A DNA stretch of 64,000 bases from Winogradskyella thalassocola (GTDB lineage: Bacteria > Bacteroidota > Bacteroidia > Flavobacteriales > Flavobacteriaceae), in assembly GCF_900099995.1 (NCBI RefSeq), contig NZ_FNCZ01000012.1:55653-119652 (forward strand). The letters are read 5' to 3'. A program made the translations under genes and the position numbers. The notes beneath the pieces are model-generated. The model was given only the letters and a program-made list of their open reading frames with translations. It did no database searches and was not told where the DNA came from. Positions 41,830 through 52,700 of this stretch are shown here, in pieces; positions within the stretch are counted from its first letter, which is position 1; each line of letters opens with the position of its first letter.

Positions 41830-44800
41830 TTAACACGCTTTCTAATAGTTCACTCACCTCATCAACTGCAGGTGGTAAAAACATTTCTGAATGATTTCCA
41901 GGAATCATGTGCTTACGAATTCCTCCCTTCGCGATTTTTTTCCAACCTAAATTCTTATAATCGTGAGTGAAATAAATATCTTCAGTTGATCTAAACAAAT
42001 CTACTTGTATATCTTGTGGAATTAAATTGTAACGTAGAAATGCCACGGCGTGCATCTCGTCAATCTTAGAGGTGCGATTGAATTGTAATTGATATTGTTT
42101 TTCTCTTCCATATTTTAATCTTAAATATAATCCTGAAAAACTTATTTTAAGTAATTCAACCCTACGTTTAAAATTCTTAACACTACTAAACATGTTAAAG
42201 AGCATGAAAAAAAGTTGACCCATATTATAAAGACGAGCAATTGTCCGTTTTACTGCAGGATTTGAATAGGAATAATGAGGATAAGCATAACTATCAAAGA
42301 GTGCTAAATTTTTCACTTCTTTTCCTTCAGCCTTTAGTTGTTTTGCCATTTCAAAGGCTACAATACCTCCAAACGAAAATCCTCCTATGGCATAAGGTCC
42401 ATCAGGATTTATAGTCTTAATTTCTGATATATAATGAGCTGCCATTGCTTCTACAGAATCATGAGGTTCAATATCACCGCTAAGACCTTTAGCTTGTAGG
42501 GCATAAATAGGGTGTTTACCACCTAATATTTCTGATAAATTCTTAAAAACCAACACATTATGATTTGCTCCGTGAACAATAAATATTGGTATTTTATGGC
42601 CATTAGTTTTTAAGGGTACTAACGAATCCCAGGTAATATATTTCTTATCCAAATATGCTGCCAGTTTCTTAATTGTTGGTTGCTCCAATAACGCAGCAAG
42701 CGGTAACCTATTTCCAGTCTCTTTTTCTAACCGAGTCATAACTTTGACTGCGATGAGAGAATGGCCCCCTAATTCAAAAAAGTTACTATCAACATCTATT
42801 TTATCAATTCCAAGAGATTCTTGCCAAATCGTAGCAACAAGTTGTTCTGAATTACTTTGAGCAAAAGTTAAAATTGCTTTTTGTGAATTTATTGATGCCG
42901 AAGTGATCAAACTTTTGCGATCTATTTTCCCATTTAAAGTCGTAGGAAATTTATCTAAAGTAATCATTTCCTGAGGCACCATATATAATGGAAGTCGTTC
43001 TTTTAAATACGCCTTCCAATTTTGTTCTAAGACCTGAGTTGCATTTTTTAAATTATTAGTAATGACAAATGTTTTTAAACGATCTTCATCTATTATTACT
43101 ACAGAGGACTCTATTCCGTCTATTGTATTTATAGCTTCTTCTATTTCTCCAAGCTCTATACGGTGACCACGAATTTTAACTTGTTGATCAATACGACCTA
43201 AACATTGAATTTCTCCAGTAGGTAATAATTTACCCAAATCTCCTGTTCTATAAATAAAGGCGTTTTCATCTATATTAAAAGTGTTTTTCAGAAATTTTTC
43301 AGCTGTTAAGTCCGGACGCTTCCAATATCCCTTTGCTACACCATCTCCTGCTATGCACAATTCTCCAATCTTACCAGGTACCACTAATGCACCGTTTTCA
43401 TCAAGTATGTATAATTGCGTATTTGCAATGGGATGCCCAATAGTTATTAACTCATCATCTGGCATAATTTGCTTTACAGCAGACCAAATAGTAGTTTCAG
43501 TAGGACCATACATATTCCAAACTTCATCAACTCTTTTGAATAGTTTAGTGGCTAAGCTCAATGGCAGTGCCTCACCTCCACAAAGTGCTTTTAGAGGTAA
43601 GCGGTTTTGCCAACCTGCATCAAGCAACATTTGCCACGTAGTTGGTGTTGCTTGCAACATTGTTATACGTTCTTCTTTAAGAACATCTAACATTAAACGA
43701 GGATCTTTAGCTACCTCATCCCTAGCAACGACCAACGTTGCTCCTTTTAACAATGGCAAAAATAACTCGAGTCCAGCTATATCAAAAGAAATCGTTGTTA
43801 TGGATAAAAGTCTATCTGCTTCTTCTATACCAGGCTCTTTTAACATACCATATAAAAAATTAACAAGATTCTTGTGAGTTACTTGAACACCTTTTGGTTT
43901 ACCTGTTGAGCCAGAAGTATAAAGCAAATAGACCATATCGTCTAAAGCTATTGAAATATTTAATGGTGATAACGAGTATTTTGATAGACCTAAAAATAGA
44001 TCTTCAAGCATTAGTATCTTCGGAATTGACTCTGATGATAGCGTAAATTCATTAGATGAAATTAAAACCTCAGCTTGTGAATCTTCTATCATAAAATCTA
44101 ATCGCTGCTGAGGATAACTCGGATCTAAAGGTAAATAGGCTGCCCCACACTGCATTATAGCCAGTAAGCTCACAACAAGCTCTATAGAACGCGGCAAAGC
44201 CACCGCTACAACATGACCAGGATTTATACCTTCTTCTTTTAAACGATGTGCTAATTGATTAACTTGTTTTTCTAAATCGTGATAAGAAATTTCAGATTCT
44301 CCATATTTTAAAGCTTGTTTTTCTGGTGAAGCTTGGGCTTGCCTTGATATAAGTTGATGCAAAGTTGATTGCGGATAATCTACTTTAGTACTATTTAAAG
44401 TATTATACTGGGAATCATCTACTTTTACAATATCACCAATTTTAATATCAGGATTGTCAACAACAGTTGCGATGATATCTTGAAAAGAAGTCATCATATT
44501 TTGAATTGTTTCCGATTTAAATAGATTTGAATTATAGGACCATTCTAAAACAAGTTCTTTTTCTGATCCCGAAGCATTCAAAAAAAGCTCAAATATTTCA
44601 TAAGCTCTAGGATTGCTTTTTAAGACATAATCCAAACCCGAAAAGGAAACATCATTGTCCATTCCCATATCAATATTAAAAACAACAGGTACTAATGGAA
44701 CTCTTGATGGGTCTCTTGCAATAGATAGCTTTTGTAATAATTCTCCAAAACTAAATTTTTGATGTTCATAGGCATCAAATAGTTGAAATTTACGTTGTTT

Positions 44801-45838
44801 AAGGTAATTACTGAAACTAATATTTGAATCAATTTTACTACGTAAAGGCAATAAATTTACACAATGTCCAATCATTTGGGTTTTATCACTTGCTGCTTGG
44901 TCAGCTGATGGCAATCCCAAAACAATGTTGCCTTGCTCTGTTTGTGTGTATAGAAAAATCTCAAATGTCGATAATAGCGTCGTTACAAAACTAGAACCAG
45001 CTTTTACCCCTGTTTTTTTAAGGGCATCCACCAGATCCATTGGCATTGGCAAATCGAGACGTTCGCTTTTGAACGTTCTAAATTGAGGTCTTGGAAAATC
45101 CGTGGGTAAAGTCAGTTGAGGAACAGCATCTTGAAACTGATTGAGCCAATAATTTTCATTGATGGTATGTGCATTACTCGCTAAATATTTATGTTGTTCA
45201 TCTGCATAAGCAGAAAAGCTTTCTGGCTTTGGTAAATTGTGAGCGGTATTATTAACGTTTGAAGAATAGAGGCTTCCCAATTCTTGAAGCATAATCCCTA
45301 AAGACCAACCATCGCAAACGATATGGTGTCCTGTGAGGATCAAATGATGCTCCGTTTCCGACTTCTTAATTAATCCAACTTTTAAAAGCGGACCTTTTAA
45401 TAAATCAAAAATATAATTAGCTTCTGAGGATAAATAACCTTTTATAAATTTATCTTTTTCTACATCATTTGATTTCGATACATCATGATAATCAACTGTA
45501 AGTGACAGTTGCTTAAAGATGCTCATAAATTTACCATCTGTACTAAAAACAGCTCGCAACGCTTCGTGACGATCGACTAAACTTTGGATAGCGTTTTCAA
45601 GTGCAGACTTATTTAAACCGCCTGTTAATATTAGGGATATGGATTCATTATACGCTCTGTTTGCATCTTTATCTCCTAGCTTACACGCAATCCAAATTTC
45701 TGCCTGTGGTTGAGTGGTATAAATTACCCGTTCTATTACGGGTCCGCTAAATGGGTTAAAATTATCCGTAGTATTTAATAAAGTAGTGTCTTTCATCAAT
45801 TTGATTTCAAAAAACTGCATATTAGGCAGTATCATCAT
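41816..45838 (-). CDS. NRPS module C-A-PCP-TE, predicted glycine-activating
   Basis: 1340 residues. The condensation domain (about 30-460) has active HHIVCDGWS with His171. The adenylation domain (about 490-980) has LYTSGSTGKPKG, YGPTETT and the A10 Lys in NGKIDRK. The eight-to-ten pocket residues read by eye as DILQLGMIWK, close to the known glycine code DILQLGLIWK. PCP has LGGHSL with Ser1027. The C-terminal thioesterase (about 1095-1340) has GGFSFGG with Ser1155 and a terminal PGNHSEM His. It accepts an upstream acyl chain, adds an amino acid and releases the product. An ATG at 45796 is a plausible alternative start. Confidence 0.95.
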   Translation of the reverse strand: MMILPNMQFFEIKLMKDTTLLNTTDNFNPFSGPVIERVIYTTQPQAEIWIACKLGDKDANRAYNESISLILTGGLNKSALENAIQSLVDRHEALRAVFSTDGKFMSIFKQLSLTVDYHDVSKSNDVEKDKFIKGYLSSEANYIFDLLKGPLLKVGLIKKSETEHHLILTGHHIVCDGWSLGIMLQELGSLYSSNVNNTAHNLPKPESFSAYADEQHKYLASNAHTINENYWLNQFQDAVPQLTLPTDFPRPQFRTFKSERLDLPMPMDLVDALKKTGVKAGSSFVTTLLSTFEIFLYTQTEQGNIVLGLPSADQAASDKTQMIGHCVNLLPLRSKIDSNISFSNYLKQRKFQLFDAYEHQKFSFGELLQKLSIARDPSRVPLVPVVFNIDMGMDNDVSFSGLDYVLKSNPRAYEIFELFLNASGSEKELVLEWSYNSNLFKSETIQNMMTSFQDIIATVVDNPDIKIGDIVKVDDSQYNTLNSTKVDYPQSTLHQLISRQAQASPEKQALKYGESEISYHDLEKQVNQLAHRLKEEGINPGHVVAVALPRSIELVVSLLAIMQCGAAYLPLDPSYPQQRLDFMIEDSQAEVLISSNEFTLSSESIPKILMLEDLFLGLSKYSLSPLNISIALDDMVYLLYTSGSTGKPKGVQVTHKNLVNFLYGMLKEPGIEEADRLLSITTISFDIAGLELFLPLLKGATLVVARDEVAKDPRLMLDVLKEERITMLQATPTTWQMLLDAGWQNRLPLKALCGGEALPLSLATKLFKRVDEVWNMYGPTETTIWSAVKQIMPDDELITIGHPIANTQLYILDENGALVVPGKIGELCIAGDGVAKGYWKRPDLTAEKFLKNTFNIDENAFIYRTGDLGKLLPTGEIQCLGRIDQQVKIRGHRIELGEIEEAINTIDGIESSVVIIDEDRLKTFVITNNLKNATQVLEQNWKAYLKERLPLYMVPQEMITLDKFPTTLNGKIDRKSLITSASINSQKAILTFAQSNSEQLVATIWQESLGIDKIDVDSNFFELGGHSLIAVKVMTRLEKETGNRLPLAALLEQPTIKKLAAYLDKKYITWDSLVPLKTNGHKIPIFIVHGANHNVLVFKNLSEILGGKHPIYALQAKGLSGDIEPHDSVEAMAAHYISEIKTINPDGPYAIGGFSFGGIVAFEMAKQLKAEGKEVKNLALFDSYAYPHYSYSNPAVKRTIARLYNMGQLFFMLFNMFSSVKNFKRRVELLKISFSGLYLRLKYGREKQYQLQFNRTSKIDEMHAVAFLRYNLIPQDIQVDLFRSTEDIYFTHDYKNLGWKKIAKGGIRKHMIPGNHSEMFLPPAVDEVSELLESVLSDGE

Positions 45839-45865
45839 TTAATTCACTCTAGAGTAAAATTCTTT

Positions 45866-46744
45866 TTATCTTTGAGAAGCCCCTAACAAACTTCCTACTA
45901 CTGAGAGATAAGGCTTGGTCATTTTTGCAATGACATTACTTTTTTTCGCAACCTTTGTATACACCTCTGCAGTAAATCTATTCCAATTAGAAGCATTTAA
46001 TGAATCTTGTGCAACAGATATTGTACTGGTTAAAGAATGGGCTGTATGCCACCATCCATTAGGAATGAATAATGTTTCTCCTGGACCAACGCTAAAAGTA
46101 ATTGGAGTGGCCTTAGCACTTAATGGAAATTTTTCTAAATCGATGTTCTTAATATCTGGTATGTCGGAAACCCATGTGTTATTTTTCTTAGGATAAACAT
46201 ATGGCGTTTGATCTGGAGGAAGAACTGTAAACTCCTTGATTCCATACAATTGCGTAATATACGCATGAAGTCCCATATAATCATAATGCACATAAGGAAA
46301 TTGCCCTCCAGGACTACCCAAGAAAATTTCATATGTATCTGCACCTCTTAAAAATGGCTTAAGCAAAGTATTATGGCTCCAGTCGGGATTTGCAAATGCG
46401 AATCGAGGATTAATATCAGGTAGTAATTCTGAATAATCTCTGTCAATTTGCAGCTTACAAGGATATGGAGCAGGGTTGTCAAGTGTAGCAATCTCCATCA
46501 TATCAATAAAGTCCCCAAGTTTATATTGGTTCCCCTGAATTTCAACCATTCTATTACCATACTTCGATTTAAAAAATTCAGGTGTAAACTTGTCTTTTGC
46601 TGACCAATCTTTACAAGCATCTCCTATAACGACAGGGTAATTGGCAAAAAGGTGATCATTGGCAAATTCTTCATACGACATTCCATATTTTTTCTCTACA
46701 GAAATGCTTCCGTTGTTAACTAATTCTATAACTTTTGTAGCCAT
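45866..46744 (-). CDS. Cupin_8/JmjC-like Fe(II)/2-oxoglutarate oxygenase, cluster copy 1
   Basis: 292 residues. The iron triad is seen as HYD in YVHYDYMGLHAY (HxD) and the distal His in NGWWHTAHSL; the YPKKNNTWVSDIP segment between is usual in this group. Such enzymes hydroxylate amino-acid residues or carrier-bound intermediates. It lies between the hybrid synthase (14 bp) and the NRPS (27 bp) in the same operon, so tailoring of the assembly-line product is likely. The second cupin gene at 55134-55997 is a paralogue. Confidence 0.88.
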   Translation of the reverse strand: MATKVIELVNNGSISVEKKYGMSYEEFANDHLFANYPVVIGDACKDWSAKDKFTPEFFKSKYGNRMVEIQGNQYKLGDFIDMMEIATLDNPAPYPCKLQIDRDYSELLPDINPRFAFANPDWSHNTLLKPFLRGADTYEIFLGSPGGQFPYVHYDYMGLHAYITQLYGIKEFTVLPPDQTPYVYPKKNNTWVSDIPDIKNIDLEKFPLSAKATPITFSVGPGETLFIPNGWWHTAHSLTSTISVAQDSLNASNWNRFTAEVYTKVAKKSNVIAKMTKPYLSVVGSLLGASQR

Positions 46745-46758
46745 AATTACGTTTTATT

Positions 46759-49700
46759 TTATAAATCTATTTTTACAAATTTACCCGCTTGTTTAGCATC
46801 TGAAACGAACCAAGCAGGATTACCTGATTCATCCATACCTAAACGCGCTCCTGAAACTGGAGGTTGATTCAAATCTTCAGAAGCTTTTATATTTGCATCT
46901 ACAATATCATCTGTATTCATTTCTGATTTAAAAATACCTGCGCCAATAAGCTCTTCAACACACTCGATAAAGGTATTAATTAAATGCGTAACATCTTCAT
47001 CCTTAAACGCTGTTGTCATAAAACATGGAAAACCATCCCAGATATGAATTCCTTTTAATCTCATTAGAACAAAAACCAATTCAGAATAAGGAACTTCCTC
47101 TAAAAAAGACAATCTCCATAACGATTTAAAATGATTGATTTGAATAGGTAAACTCTGTTTTTTGAAGTAAATATTCAATTCTGTTGCAAAACGATCTGTC
47201 ATAGCCGCCAAATCATCTTGAAGTTTTGGCCCATTTTCCCTTAAATGAATTAATGACGCTTTTGAAGCTGCTAAAGCTAAGGGATGACGGACAAAAGTTC
47301 CAGCAAAATACGTAACTCCAACTTCTGGAAAGGAATCATCTCCAAACTGCCAATGCCCACCATCGAGTGCATCCATATATTTTGAACTACCCACTATGGC
47401 CCCAATAGACAATCCACCACCTATAACTTTGCCGTAAGTCGCTAAATCAGCCTTTACTCCGTAGATCCCTTGCATACCTTGAGGCCCCATACGGAAACCT
47501 GTAATAACTTCATCAAAAATTATTGCAGTATTAGAAGATCTAGTAATCTTACTAACTTCCTTTACAAACTCTACAGGTTGAAATTCTGGTCTTCTACTTT
47601 GGACAGGTTCAATGAGAACAGCTGCCAATTCGTGAGCTCTATCCCGTATAATCTGTAAGCTTTCTTCAGTTCCATAATCCAATATCAGCATATTTTTAAC
47701 CGCTTCTGGCATAATACCTGGAGCCGCAGGGAAAGATTTCTTCATTCGAGAACCTCTTACTAAAACCTCATCAGTAATGCCATGATAGGATCTTGAAAAA
47801 GCAACAATTAAAGATCTTCCAGTAACTGTCCTTGCGATACGCATCGCTCCTAAAACGGCTTCTGATCCTGTATTACATAATGCGGCACGATCGTGTTGTG
47901 TGGACTCGCAAAGTAATTGGCAAACTTCACCTGCTAAAGGGTGTTGAGGCCCAACCTCATAACCTTTTTCTATTTGTTCATGTAATGCTTCTTTTATGAA
48001 GTCGGGTTGATGACCAAACAAACTAGAACCAAAACCATTTAATACATCTATATATTCGTTACCATCTATATCCCAAAGTTTATTTCCTGAAGACTTACCA
48101 ACGACCAAAGGGTATACCAATTCTTTTGTTAAAGGTTTAAAACCAGAGACCACTCTTGGATCTGACATATGTGAGCGATGTTTTTGGGCATAAGCCTTAC
48201 TTCCTGCTGTTTTCTTATTATAGGTAAGAATTAAATTATCTAAAAATGTTTTTTGATTAGTGTTTAATCCTGTTGATTTTCTTTCAATTTTTGGCGATGC
48301 ACCAAATGGTTTTTGATGCTCTTTCTTTTCATCTTCAGATAAATCCTCTGTTGAAGCTACAACTGGTGCTGATGCCATTATAGGTTTACTTTCCTGAGCC
48401 ATAGTCATTGGTGCAGCAACATTACCTGTTCCCTGAAGTAACTCCATTTGTTGCCCTAATAATTGTAATTGCTGAGCTATTAAGCTTAATGCCGTATTTT
48501 GTGTCTGGTTATTGACAACGTTTACAGATTGTTGAGCAGGTCTATTTGGCAAAGCATTACTTAGAGGTGCCTGTGTATGGACGTGGTTAACTGTTGGTGC
48601 AGGTGCATAAAATTCTTTAGGTATCACTTTATCTAAATGATCTGCTAATAAGTTTGGAGACCCAAATTCATCATTCAGCTGTCTAAATGTAATAGGTGTA
48701 TCGAATTCTTTTTTAAATGTTATTGCCATTTGAGTTAACACTAAAGAGTCTAAACCAAGTTCTAAGAAACTTAGATTAAAATCATTAGCGTCAATTTCAA
48801 CTCCAGAGTTCTCTTCTATGATCTCTGATATTTTATTAAGAATTATAGGTTTTCTCATAAACTTGGTATTGATGTTAGGTAAAGGATCAATATATTGATC
48901 TTCTATATATTCTGTTTTGTTGATAAGGTTACTAATTGTTGGTTCTACCGTTAAAGGCTCTACCCAGCATGGCTTGCGATCAAACACATAGGATGGCAAC
49001 CATAATTTCTCTCTAATTTGATCTCCGTAAAACGTTTTCCAATCGGGTTCTACACCGTTTAACCATAAATCACCAAGTGCTGATAATGCGGTATGGTATG
49101 CACTTTCATTTTCCTTAGGATATGATAAACTTGCAATAGAGGCCAAAGATTTTAGACCTTTTTTCTGCATTGATAAAGTTGTTAAAGCACGACCAGGCCC
49201 TATTTCTAGTAACACTGGATCTTCTAAACCTAAAACGGTTTCCATTGCGCCAGAAAAATTTACGGTTGATCTTAAATGATTTGTCCAGTATTTAGAACTC
49301 GTTGCTTCTGCATCAGTAAGAAAATCGCCAGTTACTGTGGATACTATAGGTAAGCGAGGCACATTCAATGTAACTTTATTAACTTCGGCTTCAAAAACCT
49401 CTAATACAGGATCCATCATAGTTGAATGAAAAGCATGACTAGTCAGTAGAATCTTGTTTGCAATGGTCTCTTTATCTAAGACTTTTACGAAATTTTCAAC
49501 ATCATTATCAGGTCCTGAAACTACTATTAAATTATCTGAGTTGATAGCTGCAATGGATAGTTCTTCTGGAATTAAATTCTTTAGGTCATTTATAGTTGTC
49601 CGAACAGATAACATACTTCCACCTGGTAATTCACTTACTAGTTTACCACGCATTGTAATCAAATGTAAGGCGTCTTCTAAAGTAAATACACCAGCTAAAT

Positions 49701-52700
49701 GCGCTGCTACAAACTCGCCAATACTATGACCACATAATAATGTCGGTTTTATGCCCCAACTCATCCATAGTTGTGAAAGTGCGTATTCAATAATAAATAA
49801 TGCTGGTTGCGTATATTGGGTATCTTTTAATTTACTTTCTGCTTCTGTTGAATTTTCTTCAGGATAAATTATAGCTCTTATATCTAATTTTAAGTCAGAT
49901 TTTAATAATTCCGCACATTGATCTACAGCATCTCTAAATACTTTTTCACCATCATATAGCGCTTTACCCATTTGAAGGTATTGTGAACCCTGCCCTGGAA
50001 ATAAAAATGCCAATTCACTTGGTACCAACTTCAACACATTAGATTTAATACCTTTACTATCTGTAGACAATAATTTTTCTTTAGCTTCAACGACATCTTT
50101 GGATACAGCAAAACTTCTATGTGCAAAAGCTTCTCGAGTACTACTTAAAGAGTGCGCGACATCTGCAAGCAAAAGGTTAGTAGATGAATCTAAATAGTTC
50201 GCTAATGCTTTTTGGTAGCCAACCAAACTATTTTCTTTTTTGGCAGACCACGTTAAAAGCTGAACAGGGCGTCCTTCATCTGAAATTCTCTGCTGATTTT
50301 CATATTCTTCAACTACGATATGAACATTTGTTCCACCAACACCAAACGAACTAATTCCTGCTTTTCTGGTGCTTTTAGAGTTCCAAGGAGACAATTTATT
50401 ATTGACATAAAATGGACTGTTTTCAAAATCGATTGAAGGATTTGGTTTTACAAAACCTAAAGACGGAGGGATTTGGCGATTTTTAAGTGATAGTACCGTC
50501 TTAATTACACCTGTAACACCTGCTGCTGCTGTAAGATGTCCCATATTACTTTTAATAGAACCAATAGCACAATAACCGTTGACAGCTTGTTTTCCAAAGG
50601 CCAGTTTAAGTCCTTCTATTTCAATAGGATCTCCAACAGGTGTTGCTGTTCCATGAGTTTCTATATAACTTATATCAGATGGATCAATATCTGCATCAAA
50701 TAATGCATTAGCAATTGCGCCAGCTTGCCCTTCTATGCTGGGAGCTGTAAAACTTCCTTTATCACCACCATCATTATTAATACCAACACCTTTAATAATA
50801 CCATGAATGATATCACCATCTCGTTTTGCATCTTCTAGATTCTTAAGCAATAAAACACCAGCCCCATCACTAAAAACAGTTCCTTTCGCATTTTCATCAA
50901 AAGAACGACAATGCCCATCTGGACTCATCATTGAACCTTCTTCATACAAATGTCCACTATTAATAGGAGTTGTAATACTAGAGCCTCCGGCCAAAGCGAT
51001 ATCACAGCGACCATGTCTAATCGCATCTGCTGCTTCCGCAATAGCAAGTAAGGATGTGGAGCATGCAGAATGCACACTTACTGCTGGTCCTTTAAGGTTT
51101 AAATGATAAGCTGTTCGTGTTGAAATATAATCTTTCTCATTAACTGTACTAGCTTGGAAAGCACCTATTCTATCTATAAGGTCTTTATTAGGAAGTATAT
51201 TACTCTTGAAATAAGTGTTCATTCCTGTACCTGCATATACACCAATACTTCCATCAAAATGTACCGGTAAATGACCGGATTGCTCCAATACTTCCCAAGC
51301 TATTTCTAAGAATAATCGTTGCTGAGGATCCATCGCTTCTGCAACTTTTGGATTGATTCCGAAGAATGCAGCATCAAACTCTTTTACAGAAGGCACAACA
51401 CCACGCGCGCCAACATAAAGCGGATCGTTACGGAGTGCTTCAGGAATAGAAGGATCTAGTTCATCTGGTGTGAAGAATGAAATCGTTTCCTTACCATCTC
51501 TTAAAACTTCCCAGAGTTCTTGAATAGAATTGGCACCAGGAAATCGTCCTGCCATTCCAATAATTGCAACATCAGAAGTTCCATTTTTTCGTTTTTTAGT
51601 TACACTAGGTTTAAACTTAGATTCTTTTAGAGGTTCTAAATAATTGGATAATTCTGAAATTGTAGGATGTTGATATAGCTTTATAATAGGTATTTCATAA
51701 TTATAATTTTGTCGTAAAGTTGCAACCGTTTTTTGAGCTAATAACGACGTACCACCCATTTCGAAAAAATTATCTAAAATGCCAATTTCAGGAATTCGTA
51801 ATAGATCAGCCCAAACTTTAGTTATATTTTTCTGTATTTCAGTTACTGGTTTCTTAAACAATGGAGCTGTGCTTGGCCTATTATATTCAGGTAATGGCAA
51901 TAGCTTCTTGTTAATTTTACCACTTGATGTTTTAGCAAAGTCTGTTACCCAAATATAATAGGCTGGCAACATATAATCAGGCAATACAGCACTAACCTGT
52001 TCTTTAAAACTTGTATTGTCCTCTGGTGGATTATCCGATTGCAAATATGCTATTAACTGTGATTGATCTGACAAATGATTACTAGCTATTACTACGGCTT
52101 GCTGAATATTAGGTAATTTATTAAGCGCTAATTCTACTTCGCCAAGTTCTATTCTATGACCACTAATCTTTACTTGTTCATCTTCACGACCTAGAAATTC
52201 AATGTTACCATCTGGCAAGTAGCGCGCGATATCCCCAGTACGGTACATTCGGGTTTCACCTTTATCTGAAAGTTCTATAAATGAAAATTTTTCGTTTGTT
52301 AGAGCTTCATTTCCTAAATATCCTTCTGCTAAACATACACCAGCGATACAAAGTTCTCCAAGTTTACCTTTTGGCACTTCTTGTTGTTTTTTATCTAATA
52401 TATATATAGTTGTATTATCAATTGGTTTTCCTATTGTAGGCAATGCTGGCCAATCATCAGGATCCCCTTCAAGTTTTAATTCTGTAACAACATGACATTC
52501 TGTAGGACCATATTGGTTAAACAGTTTACAGTTATCTAGTGCATTAAAAAACGTACGTAACTGATTGGTGATTTTTAATTGCTCACCAGCCGTCATTATC
52601 TCTTTTAAACACGATGGGAAGAGCGCCAAACTTACTGCTGCCTCTGCTAAAGCTTGTAATGCCACAAAAGGAAGAAAAAGTCGATTGACAGCATGTTTCT

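Noticed and set aside
43281-43877. 198-codon plus-strand open frame inside the NRPS gene
   Set aside because: Antisense shadow of the adenylation domain; composition and residues mirror the coding strand and it has no domain of its own.
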